This document shows positions 1 to 7,619 of a DNA stretch of 64,000 nt, piece by piece; positions within the stretch are counted from its first letter, which is position 1, and every line of letters begins with the position of its first letter. The notes beneath the pieces were generated by a model. That model was not told where the DNA came from and made no database searches. It saw only the letters and a list, made by a program, of their open reading frames with translations. The position numbers were made by a program, and so were the translations under genes. Location of the stretch: the NCBI GenBank assembly GCA_964454745.1, contig CAYVUI010000001.1, positions 1 to 64,000 of the forward strand. The letters are read 5' to 3'. This DNA is from CAYVUI01 sp964454745 (GTDB lineage: Bacteria > Planctomycetota > Phycisphaerae > Sedimentisphaerales > Anaerohalosphaeraceae).

Positions 1-805
1 TAACCCGGGATTCACAAACTTTGCCCTGTTCGAGGCGGCCTCGCATGTGATCTCATTTGTGTACAGTACGGTTGTAATGGAATGTTTGAACTTTGAGACG
101 AAGGTTGGCTGCCTGCCGTATGTTGCGAAGTACAGGACCCCGCAGGATCATCCGTGGCTGGAGGATGCAAATGAGTGGTACGCATGGGTAAAGGAAAAGT
201 ACGATCCGTGTTACGGGCAGTTTCTGCATCGAATCGATACGGATGAAAAAATTGAAGCCTTTCTTTCGGACGATCAGCCGCAGGTATCTCAAAAAGAATT
301 TCGCAAGATGATCCGAATGCCGGATGTTGAGAATTTTACGGAAAACTGTTTCAGGGAACTTGAAACGTTCCTGATGAATCCCGGTGAGGAAAATACGCAA
401 AAACTGGTCGAGAAGACCGCCCGGGCGGCCGGGGGCCGGTTTGATTTTGCCTCGTGGGTCACGGAGGACAACACATTTACGAAATGCGGCATTCGTGAAT
501 ATGAGGACTTTTTGCAACTGAGCCTTGATTTTGTCAAACAGGGACGCTGGGCGGATGCCCTCAAGTCGCTAAACCGGGCGATTATGTTCAGCGGCAATGA
601 AGATTTTGATTACCTGCAGTATCTGCGCGCGGTTTGCCACTGCAACCTGGGCGAGATTTTCCACGCCCAGCGGTGTATTCACCAGGCCCTGATGGTCAAA
701 CCGGACTGTGAAAACTACCTGTACGTCCAGCATAAGATTGACAGCCAGCTTCCGTGCGATTACTCGGTGCTGGATGAGTCGAAGAAATATCTGCATACAT
801 TTTAA
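1..805 (+). CDS. Glycosyltransferase-like protein with TPR tail, 5' truncated by window edge
   Basis: The frame is open from the first bases, so the GTG at 47 is not a credible start; this is the C-terminal part of a longer protein. The first visible residues (FEAASHVISFVYSTVVMECL) resemble the sugar-nucleotide-binding end of GT-B or capsule-type transferases, where a Ser/Thr-rich turn precedes a helix with a conserved Glu. About residues 160-220 form a TPR-like helical pair (WADALKSLNRAIMF...NLGEIFHAQRCIHQALMVKP). It sits directly before heptose-nucleotide genes on the same strand, and its TPR tail matches the style of the transferases further right. Membership of a glycan assembly cluster is inferred; the exact reaction cannot be read from this fragment. 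Confidence 0.6.
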   Translation, partial: NPGFTNFALFEAASHVISFVYSTVVMECLNFETKVGCLPYVAKYRTPQDHPWLEDANEWYAWVKEKYDPCYGQFLHRIDTDEKIEAFLSDDQPQVSQKEFRKMIRMPDVENFTENCFRELETFLMNPGEENTQKLVEKTARAAGGRFDFASWVTEDNTFTKCGIREYEDFLQLSLDFVKQGRWADALKSLNRAIMFSGNEDFDYLQYLRAVCHCNLGEIFHAQRCIHQALMVKPDCENYLYVQHKIDSQLPCDYSVLDESKKYLHTF

Positions 806-831
806 TAGAAATCTCTCCGCGGGAGACATTG

Positions 832-1827
832 ATGATTATTACGCGAACACCGTTTCGGATATCCTTTTTTGGCGGAGGCACTGATTACCCGGCCTATTAT
901 CTCAAGCATGGCGGATCGGTGCTGAGCACGACGATCAATAAGTACTGCTATATCACGCTGCGGTACCTGCCGCCGTTTTTTCATTACAATTATTTGATTC
1001 GGTACCGGTTTCGGGAAGAGCTGGTTGAGCGCAGTGAGATTAATCACCCTTCCGTGCGTCATTCGCTCGATTATATGGATTTCAATCGCGGGATCGAAGT
1101 TGTGCATACCTCGGACCTGCCGGCGCGGTCGGGGATTGGGTCGAGTTCGGCGTTTACGGTTGGCCTTTTGCACGGGCTGACGGGAATCAAGGGCAAGATT
1201 ATGACCAAGCGGCAGCTTGCCAGTGCGGCAATTCACGTAGAACAGGATCTGATCCAGGAGAACGTCGGTTCGCAGGACCAGGTAGCGGTTGCGTTTGGGG
1301 GATTTAACCGGGTGGATTTCAACCGGGACGGTGCATTTTACGTTCAGCCGATGACGATCCCGGCGGAAAAGATGGAGAAGCTGCAGGATCATTTGATGTT
1401 TTTCTATACGGGCCAGAGCCGGATTGCTGAAGAGATCGCGGCGGAACAGGTCAGTAAGATCGATACGCTGGAAGAACGAATGCAGAAGATGAAGGAGATG
1501 GTGGACCAGGCGATTGAGATCCTCAACAGCGATACGGAGGACATTACGGAATTCGGTCGGCTGCTGCACCGGGCGTGGGAAATAAAATCGAAACTGACGC
1601 AAAAGGTTTCGTCCAAGTGGGTGGATAAACTGTATACGGATGCACTCGGGGCCGGGGCAATCGGCGGCAAGCTGTGCGGTGCCGGCGGAGGCGGGTTTTT
1701 GCTGCTTTTTGTGCCGCCGGAAAACCAGGAAGCGGTGAAAAAGAGCCTGGACAGCACACTGCATGTGCCGATGCGTTTTGAAAATTTAGGGAGCCAGATT
1801 ATCTTCTATGAAAACAAGGAATTTTAA
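832..1827 (+). CDS. hddA: GHMP-family D-glycero-D-manno-heptose-7-phosphate kinase
   Basis: Predicted cytoplasmic kinase that phosphorylates the anomeric carbon of heptose 7-phosphate on the way to GDP-heptose. The N-terminus (TRTPFRISFFGGGTDYPAYY) is typical of HddA-like GHMP kinases. The glycine/serine-rich ATP loop is LPARSGIGSSSAF near residue 102, and the C-terminal GHMP motif is GGKLCGAGGGGFLL near residue 285. ATG 832 is chosen over TTG 829 because GGGAG at 821-825 is well spaced for it. The gene overlaps the next by 20 bases and is followed by a nucleotidyltransferase, the pairing seen in GDP-D-glycero-D-manno-heptose synthesis. A related sugar kinase specificity, such as fucokinase-like, cannot be excluded. 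The isomerase and phosphatase steps are not visible here. Confidence 0.85.
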   Translation: MIITRTPFRISFFGGGTDYPAYYLKHGGSVLSTTINKYCYITLRYLPPFFHYNYLIRYRFREELVERSEINHPSVRHSLDYMDFNRGIEVVHTSDLPARSGIGSSSAFTVGLLHGLTGIKGKIMTKRQLASAAIHVEQDLIQENVGSQDQVAVAFGGFNRVDFNRDGAFYVQPMTIPAEKMEKLQDHLMFFYTGQSRIAEEIAAEQVSKIDTLEERMQKMKEMVDQAIEILNSDTEDITEFGRLLHRAWEIKSKLTQKVSSKWVDKLYTDALGAGAIGGKLCGAGGGGFLLLFVPPENQEAVKKSLDSTLHVPMRFENLGSQIIFYENKEF

Positions 1828-2539
1828 ACAACTCGAAACCATGGATGTTTTGCTGCTTTGCGGGGGGATGGGAAGCCGGCTGCAATCTGCGGTCAGTGAC
1901 CGGCCAAAGCCCATGGCAGACTTTCAGGACAGGCCTTTTCTGGACATCCTGATTGATTATTTTCGCGGATTTGGACCCAGGCGGTTTATCCTGTGTACCG
2001 GGCACCTGTCGGATTACATCGAAGACTATTACCGCCGAAAAGACCGGGACCGGGGCATTGAGATGATTATCTCGAAGGAAGACAGGCCCCTGGGCACGGC
2101 GGGAGCGGTGAAAAATGCCGGTTCGCTGATTCAAAGCGAGAATTTTATTGTGACCAACGGCGATTCATTCTGCCCGGCGGATCTTGATGCGTTTGCCCGG
2201 CTTCACTTCGGCAGACATGCGCTGGCGACGATCAGCGTGAACAAGCCCGATAGCCGCAGCGATACCGGGACGGTGCAAATCAATGAGCAGGGGCAAATTA
2301 CGACATTTGCTGAAAAGTCAGGAATTGCCGGAGATGGATATGTCAATTGCGGGATTTACCTGTTCAATCAGGATATTCTCTCCCGGATTGAGGCGGAGAA
2401 GAAGGTATCTTTGGAAACGGAGGTTTTCCCATCCCTGTGCGGAGGGGAATTGTACGCCTGTGTGACCGAGGCGGAGTTGATCGACATCGGAACGCCGCAG
2501 CGGCTTGAACAGGCACGGGCATTGATGAAAAGTAAATAA
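1808..2539 (+). CDS. hddC: Sugar-1-phosphate nucleotidyltransferase, probable heptose-1-phosphate guanylyltransferase
   Basis: Nucleotidyltransferase predicted to join heptose 1-phosphate to GTP, giving GDP-heptose. The signature MDVLLLCGGMGSRLQSAVSD followed by RPKPM is the nucleotide-binding loop and catalytic lysine region of the NTP_transferase family; VTNGDSFCPADL (near residue 120) carries the metal-binding Asp, and the C-terminal EAELIDIGTPQRLEQA is typical of HddC/RmlA-like enzymes. Length (about 240) fits HddC. Either ATG 1808 or ATG 1841 could be used; the second removes the overlap with the kinase gene and starts directly on the beta strand. Pairing with the upstream kinase supports heptose over mannose as substrate, but this is inference from context. 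Confidence 0.8.
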   Translation: MKTRNFKQLETMDVLLLCGGMGSRLQSAVSDRPKPMADFQDRPFLDILIDYFRGFGPRRFILCTGHLSDYIEDYYRRKDRDRGIEMIISKEDRPLGTAGAVKNAGSLIQSENFIVTNGDSFCPADLDAFARLHFGRHALATISVNKPDSRSDTGTVQINEQGQITTFAEKSGIAGDGYVNCGIYLFNQDILSRIEAEKKVSLETEVFPSLCGGELYACVTEAELIDIGTPQRLEQARALMKSK

Positions 2540-2582
2540 TGGAACTGGAAAGTAACAATCAAACTCACGACAGGAGCGTTTT

Positions 2583-3623
2583 ATGAAAGATATACAGGAA
2601 TCCCTTCGAAGAGCGATGGTCAAGCAGCAATGGGTCTTTGGCGATAAGGTCACGCGGATCGGCTCTCCGTTTGAGTGGTCGGAAAATGAGAAGAAGTCGA
2701 CGATCCTGTCGCTGGAGGAGCTTTTGGGGGTGGGTTTTTATTATTCGATGTTCTACGTGGAAAAGCCGACCCCGCCGGAGATCCTCATCGATGAACACGA
2801 TGAAGTGTATCAATACAGTGTAAACGCTTTGACTGATTCGTTCCGGCATTTTTTCCCGTTTCTCGAAATTGACAAAACGTGGGAGAATCATATCAAAAGC
2901 CAGGCGGCGGCCCGGACGCAGGATTACTGCTTTATCCGGAAGTTCTGCAAGGATCTGCCGGCGGGGCTTAACCATCTTGACATCGGGCCGGGACTGGGCA
3001 GTAGCGGCGATTACAGTTTGAAATTTTTGGATTCCGTGTTTTACGCGCTTGAAGCGAGCAATATGAGTTATTCCGTTCAGCGGAAATACTTCCGTTTTAT
3101 CAGCCCAAAGCCCGGGGCGTACCTGGATGTGATTGAGTGTGAAAACTTCCAGCTCGAAGAGGCGGCGATTTCGCAGGAGGTCTCCAGCAGGGATAAGTAC
3201 CGGATCAAGCATGTGCCCTCGTGGCGGTTTGGGCTGGTTCCGGACGGCAGCCTTGATCTTGTGACGGCAACGTTTGTACTCAATGAGCTCAATTACGCCG
3301 GGATTCTCTGGCTGCTGGCGAATGTCAGCCGGGTGCTGAAAAAAGGCGGCTCGTTTTACATCCGCGACAGTTTTATCCTAAAGCCCGGCCTGCACAATAT
3401 CAATTATGACGATGTTTTGCAGAAGATTGGATTTGAACGGACCGCGATTCTTGAATTTGAGAATCGGCATGACTTTTTCGGCATCCCGCGGCTGTATCAA
3501 AAGAAGACGGACCAGCATTACAGCTTCGACGAAATGGTGGAGATGTGCCTTGGAAAATTCGCGTCGGTTGCCTCCGGGGCCCAGAACGCGTACAATATGG
3601 ATAAAATGCCGGACAAAAAGTGA
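2583..3623 (+). CDS. SAM-dependent methyltransferase, putative sugar O-methyltransferase
   Basis: About 346 residues. Motif I for S-adenosylmethionine binding is LNHLDIGPGLGSSG near residue 130, and a second acidic strand follows (YALEAS). DGSLDLVTATFVLNELN near residue 220 matches the post-motif region of Rossmann methyltransferases, and LKKGGSFYIRDSF is the usual strand after it. The N-terminal 110 residues are helical and match no domain I can name, as in putative sugar O-methyltransferases found in polysaccharide loci. It lies 43 bases after hddC with an AGGAG Shine-Dalgarno site near 2571 and precedes a glycosyltransferase, so methylation of a flagellar or surface glycan sugar is the likely role. 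The substrate is not shown by the sequence. Confidence 0.7.
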   Translation: MKDIQESLRRAMVKQQWVFGDKVTRIGSPFEWSENEKKSTILSLEELLGVGFYYSMFYVEKPTPPEILIDEHDEVYQYSVNALTDSFRHFFPFLEIDKTWENHIKSQAAARTQDYCFIRKFCKDLPAGLNHLDIGPGLGSSGDYSLKFLDSVFYALEASNMSYSVQRKYFRFISPKPGAYLDVIECENFQLEEAAISQEVSSRDKYRIKHVPSWRFGLVPDGSLDLVTATFVLNELNYAGILWLLANVSRVLKKGGSFYIRDSFILKPGLHNINYDDVLQKIGFERTAILEFENRHDFFGIPRLYQKKTDQHYSFDEMVEMCLGKFASVASGAQNAYNMDKMPDKK

Positions 3624-3655
3624 ACGGCAAGTAACCTGTAATCGCAAGCAGGGAA

Positions 3656-4783
3656 ATGCGAATGTACTCTGAGTATCCGCTTGTTACAATTTTTTCATTT
3701 GTCCGCAATGCCGCAGGGACGATTCGCCGGAGCGTGGAGAGTGTGCTCGCGCAGGATTACCCGAATTTTGAATTCGTGATCCAGGACGGAGCGAGTGACG
3801 ACGGTACGGTGGAGATCATCCGGGGCTATAATGATCCGCGGATCAAGCTGGTTTCCGAGCCGGATAACGGGCCGCTGGACGGGCTGCTGCGGCTGGGGCC
3901 GCGGCTGACAGGTGAGATCATCGGTTCGTGCCTTGCGGATGAGGAACTGCTGCCTGGCGCGATCGCCTGGGGCGTACAGATGCTAAAGCAGAATCCGGAC
4001 GCGGCGGGCGTCTACGGCGATTTTTATACGACTACGATGGATGGGACGGTTACGGACCAGTGCAAGGCCCCGGACTGGGATATCAGGAAGTACATGTTTT
4101 TGCAGTATTCGGTGCCATTTGTGGCGAGTTTTTTCCGGGGGGATTGCTACCGGCCGCACCACCACCGGATGGAATTTGAGGCAGGTGAGACGGGGTTCTG
4201 GCTTCATTTAGGGGCACATCATCCGATTTTGCATATTCCGCACTGGACGGCAAAATATACCTGGCATGAGAATTCCGAGGGCACGGCTCAGCCGAAGGTA
4301 CAACGGTTCCTGGCACGGAAAAAGGTGATCGAGGATTTCTGTGATGACCCGAATACCCCCGCGCCTCTGCGGGCACTCAAACCGCAGGCGGTCTGCCATG
4401 CGCACACCTGGCTGGTGTTTCAATCGGTCAAGGCCGGGGACTGGGACACGGTGGAAAAATATCTAACGTTTGTGATGGACACGACACTGGAGAGCCCGTA
4501 CATTCCGAAGATCGTGAATGTGCTGTACAAGAAGGCGATGGAGGCTTTCGGCGCAAAGAACTTTGAATTGACCTATCGACTGGTGAATATGATGACCCGC
4601 GCTGGAATCAAGATCCAGGATATCCACCTGATCCAGGCCCTGATCCTTGCCAACTGCGGAAAAAATGAGCAGGCCCTGCAATACTGCAAACAGGAACTGC
4701 TCATTAATCCTTCCAGCGGTCAGGCCCGGGAACTGCTTGAAAAACTGCAATCCATTCGGGCCGCGAACCCTGCCGGCGTTTAA
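3656..4783 (+). CDS. Family 2 glycosyltransferase with C-terminal TPR-like helices
   Basis: Cytoplasmic GT2 transferase. The N-terminus (YPLVTIFSFVRNAAGTIRRS) and QDGASDDGTVEII are the nucleotide-binding strands of the GT-A fold. The metal site is degenerate: where family members usually read SDD, this one reads ADEELLPGAI. The last 120 residues (for example IHLIQALILANCGKNEQALQ) form TPR-like helical hairpins, an architecture repeated in the other transferases of this locus. ATG 3656 and ATG 3662 are both possible. This is the last plus-strand gene before the minus-strand operon, and the two runs converge with 38 bases between them. Activity on a heptose-containing flagellar glycan is inferred from its neighbours. 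Confidence 0.75.
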   Translation: MRMYSEYPLVTIFSFVRNAAGTIRRSVESVLAQDYPNFEFVIQDGASDDGTVEIIRGYNDPRIKLVSEPDNGPLDGLLRLGPRLTGEIIGSCLADEELLPGAIAWGVQMLKQNPDAAGVYGDFYTTTMDGTVTDQCKAPDWDIRKYMFLQYSVPFVASFFRGDCYRPHHHRMEFEAGETGFWLHLGAHHPILHIPHWTAKYTWHENSEGTAQPKVQRFLARKKVIEDFCDDPNTPAPLRALKPQAVCHAHTWLVFQSVKAGDWDTVEKYLTFVMDTTLESPYIPKIVNVLYKKAMEAFGAKNFELTYRLVNMMTRAGIKIQDIHLIQALILANCGKNEQALQYCKQELLINPSSGQARELLEKLQSIRAANPAGV

Positions 4784-4821
4784 TTTCCGTGAGACTTTAA
4801 AGGCCGCTTTATCGGCAGCGG

Positions 4822-5178
4822 TTATCTCTCCTTTGTATTGCCGTAGGCACCGAGGGTCTTGATGCCCTGGCGAATCTGTTTGAGTTTGTCGGCGACTTCC
4901 GAGCGTTCGGTTTCGATGATCATTTCGAGGTCTTTGTAGAGCCTGTGGATGCGGAACTTCTCGTCCTCAAAGCCCGACTGATTGAGCACATCGTTTTGCG
5001 TCAGTGCGGCGGCGAGCTTGTTCGACTCTTCGCCCAGCTCGAGCGCGGAATCAAGGTCGTAGCGGCGGATGCGTTCAATCTGTCGTACCAGCAGTTCCTC
5101 GAGGTACTGGGCCATCTGGCGAAAACCGTTTTCTTCGAGCTGCTGGGGTGTCAGGTTCTGTGTCTGGGTATCTGTCAT
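4822..5178 (-). CDS. FliT/FlgN-like small helical protein, last gene of the flagellar-glycosylation run
   Basis: 118 residues, almost entirely charged amphipathic helix (EELLVRQIERIRRYDLDSA, FRIHRLYKDLEMIIETERSE), with no membrane segment. Size and helical pattern are like the FliT/FlgN class of flagellar export chaperones, but sequence identity cannot be judged here. It is the promoter-distal gene of the minus-strand run that starts at flgD and lies just after a TPR protein gene (8-base gap). Its position suggests an export chaperone for a filament or hook-associated protein. It could equally be an adaptor for the glycosyltransferases. Confidence 0.5.
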   Translation of the reverse strand: MTDTQTQNLTPQQLEENGFRQMAQYLEELLVRQIERIRRYDLDSALELGEESNKLAAALTQNDVLNQSGFEDEKFRIHRLYKDLEMIIETERSEVADKLKQIRQGIKTLGAYGNTKER

Positions 5179-5186
5179 AATTACTC

Positions 5187-5837
5187 CTATGTTATTGATT
5201 CACATTTCAATTGCTTTTTCTCTTCCACGGCGCGGTCCACTTCTTCGAGCAGGTTGACCGCGTCTTCATTGTCCGGCTCGAGCAGGACCAGGTCAGCCAG
5301 AAGCTTCTGGGCATTTTCGGGCCGGCCCTGGCGAAGGTGCAGCGTTGCCAGGCAAAGCATAACGGCACTATCCGCGGGATGGCGGTGCAGGTATTGTTCC
5401 AGGTAATAAATCACGCGGTCGAAGGTGCCCATCTGGCAGGAGACCTGGAACAGGCCGAGCAGCGCGGTCAGGTCGTCGGAATTCTCGGTCAGGGAACGCA
5501 GGTACATTTCACAGGCGCGGGCGTAATCCTGCTGCTGCTGATGGATCATCCCCAGGCCGCAAAAGGCCCGGCTGCACTTATCGTCGAGTTCGAGGGCCCG
5601 GTCAAAAAACCGCTGGGCACGGACCAAGTCCTCGTTTTGAAACGCGACGACGCCAAGACCGACGTACGGCTCGGGTTTGTCCGGCAGCAGGTCAATTGCC
5701 TTTTCATAACACCGGCGTGCCTGGAGGTAATCTCCCACCTGGGCATAACAATCGCCCATCTCCCGCATAACATCAAAATGCTGGGTCGCTCCCTCATCGG
5801 GAATTCGCGTCTCCTGCTGATCTAAGTAGTAGTACAT
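5187..5837 (-). CDS. TPR repeat protein of the flagellar glycosylation cluster
   Basis: 216 residues made of about five tandem TPR units, with the consensus spacing of small residue, aromatic and Pro (MGDCYAQVGDYLQARRCYEK, YVGLGVVAFQNEDLVRAQRF, LATLHLRQGRPENAQKLLAD). It has no signal peptide or membrane segment, so it is probably cytoplasmic. Its start overlaps the end of the upstream glycosyltransferase gene by 16 bases, suggesting translational coupling. TPR units are also fused to several transferases here, so this free-standing protein may hold the transferases to one another or to an acceptor protein. Enzymatic function is not indicated. Confidence 0.75.
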   Translation of the reverse strand: MYYYLDQQETRIPDEGATQHFDVMREMGDCYAQVGDYLQARRCYEKAIDLLPDKPEPYVGLGVVAFQNEDLVRAQRFFDRALELDDKCSRAFCGLGMIHQQQQDYARACEMYLRSLTENSDDLTALLGLFQVSCQMGTFDRVIYYLEQYLHRHPADSAVMLCLATLHLRQGRPENAQKLLADLVLLEPDNEDAVNLLEEVDRAVEEKKQLKCESIT

Positions 5838-7423
5838 GTCAATTCTCTTCCATCAAGTACGCATTCTGCTTTTTTGTATGTTTCAATGGCTCGATGCCAG
5901 TCTTCTTTTCCTTTGTATGCCCGTGCCTCGATCAGGTATGTTGAAGGCGTCGGGCGTTTGTCGTTTAGCTGGCGGCAGACCTCCAGGGCCATGTCATATT
6001 TTTCGCCATGACAAAGCGCGTTGGCCAGCCTGGATTTGATCCAGATTTCGTTATCAAATTTTTCGTAGATATAGCTGAAAAACTTCGCGGCCCGCAGCCA
6101 CTCTCCATTGTCCTCGAGGTCTTCGGCGGCCTTGAGGATATGGTCGAGCTGGAAGGGGTAATCTTCCACGGTCGGGATAAACATCGTGATGCCGCTGCGC
6201 CGGATGCTTTCGTGTATGGCCGGCGAGGGGCACCGGCGGCGGATTTCTCTCAGTTCGCCGGTACGGAACACACCGCCGCGCTGAGATGGATCCTTGGCAA
6301 TGATATTGTAACCGACCATGGGGTCTTTGCATTGGATTAGGGGATTGAGCGATTTTTCCACCCACATACATTCATCGACATCGATCACAAAGCCGCTGGG
6401 GACGACCGCCGCGAAATTGCCGCAGCAGACTTCGAGACAGGCATCCACTTTTTCGCCTTCGCTTGCGCCCGGGGCGACATCCACGCCGATGACATTGGGG
6501 ACCATCGTCTTGAGTTGTGAAACCTGCTGCGCCGGGAGAGGGACATACACCTGGTGCGGATAAAATCCGTGCGACCAGATATCGGTCAGGGTCCGGGTAA
6601 TCTCCTGCATCTGTGAGGCAGGGCTCGCTGCTTTGCCCGGAATCAGCAGGATGGAAAGATCGTGCATCCTGGGCCAGGGCTTTGGCGGACGCGTGCTTCG
6701 GATGGTCAGCAGGTTGTAGATGTACTCGTTCTGGTTCTTGCGTTTTTTGACCGAGATACGGTCGCAATCCGAGATTGGAGCGTAAAACTGGCCGGTGACC
6801 TCGCGAACATGCTTGAAATCGGTATAGAAAGAGAGCTTGCGGGTCAGGTCCCAGTCGATCAGGATCGGGAGATTCTCGTTGTAGAGCCCGCTTTGCGCAA
6901 ACAGGTCTGTCCGGTGCAAAACGCTGACGTGCAGGGCAAGATTGTAAAACAAGATTACCATCGGATCGTAATCGCGGCAGACTTCGACATTTTTGGCCAT
7001 GATCGTTCGCGAACCGTCAGGCTCCACCTTGCAGTGAGCCTTGTAGAGATCGCTGTAGACTGCGCCGTATCGGCCGGGCTCTTTCTCGATCTCGCGGACG
7101 AGAGTTTCAATATGGTGGGGATAGAACACATCGTCGTCATCGAGGTAGCAGGTGTACTTGCCCTTCGCGCAGGCGATGGCCTGGTTGAGGGAGGCCGCCT
7201 TGCCGCGGTTCTCGGCACGGTCGATAAAGCGAATACGGGGATCGTTAAAGGAAGAAACGATATCCGCGACTTCTTCACCGCCGTCGCGAATGATGAAAAG
7301 CTCGAAGTTGCGATAGGTCTGGCGCAGCACGCTGGCAATGGCCTCGGGCAGGTAACGCCTGCGGTTGTAGGTACTGATCAGCACCGTAACCAGGGCAGCG
7401 GAATCGAGACGAAGGTCAGTCAT
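5822..7423 (-). CDS. Family 2 glycosyltransferase fused to TPR domain (paralogue 1)
   Basis: 533 residues. Residues 10-230 are a GT-A glycosyltransferase: VTVLISTYNRRRYLPEAIAS opens the fold, FIIRDGGEEV follows, and YLDDDDVFYPHH provides the metal-binding acidic cluster. The middle (about 240-430) is a second domain of unknown type, shared with the paralogue at 7616-9256 and beginning at a common RSTRPPKPWP motif. The C-terminal 100 residues are TPR-like. The start codon overlaps the preceding small gene by 8 bases. Co-transcription with flgK/flgL argues for glycosylation of a flagellar protein; donor sugar and acceptor are unknown. Confidence 0.8.
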   Translation of the reverse strand: MTDLRLDSAALVTVLISTYNRRRYLPEAIASVLRQTYRNFELFIIRDGGEEVADIVSSFNDPRIRFIDRAENRGKAASLNQAIACAKGKYTCYLDDDDVFYPHHIETLVREIEKEPGRYGAVYSDLYKAHCKVEPDGSRTIMAKNVEVCRDYDPMVILFYNLALHVSVLHRTDLFAQSGLYNENLPILIDWDLTRKLSFYTDFKHVREVTGQFYAPISDCDRISVKKRKNQNEYIYNLLTIRSTRPPKPWPRMHDLSILLIPGKAASPASQMQEITRTLTDIWSHGFYPHQVYVPLPAQQVSQLKTMVPNVIGVDVAPGASEGEKVDACLEVCCGNFAAVVPSGFVIDVDECMWVEKSLNPLIQCKDPMVGYNIIAKDPSQRGGVFRTGELREIRRRCPSPAIHESIRRSGITMFIPTVEDYPFQLDHILKAAEDLEDNGEWLRAAKFFSYIYEKFDNEIWIKSRLANALCHGEKYDMALEVCRQLNDKRPTPSTYLIEARAYKGKEDWHRAIETYKKAECVLDGRELTCTTT

Positions 7424-7619
7424 TGAGCGTTTCCCCGGCTGCCTGTGTTTCGATTTTTTGATTAATCTCCATCAGCTCATCCAGTAACGAGGCGGCTTTG
7501 GTTTCGTATTCTTTTGCCGCGGAGGTATCTCCCAGGGCCTGGCTGCACAAGCCAAGTTCGCGCAATACATCATACCGCTGCATGATGCCCTGGTTGGGTC
7601 GATAGATATCCCGGTTCAT
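7416..7619 (-). CDS. Small TPR-like protein between two glycosyltransferase genes
   Basis: 67 residues: YDVLRELGLCSQALGDTSAAKEYETKAASL fits a single TPR hairpin followed by a short helix. It overlaps the upstream gene by 4 bases (an ATGA junction) and the downstream gene by 8, which supports it as a real translated gene. It resembles the beginning of the TPR protein at 5187-5837 (both have a DVxRExGxCxQxxGD pattern), so it may be a shortened duplicate. No catalytic residues are expected in so short a protein. Confidence 0.6.
   Translation of the reverse strand: MNRDIYRPNQGIMQRYDVLRELGLCSQALGDTSAAKEYETKAASLLDELMEINQKIETQAAGETLND

Noticed and set aside
2..805. GTG 47 as a true start for the first gene
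   Set aside because: The frame is open to the window edge and residues before 47 continue the same conserved-looking segment, so the gene is truncated by the window.
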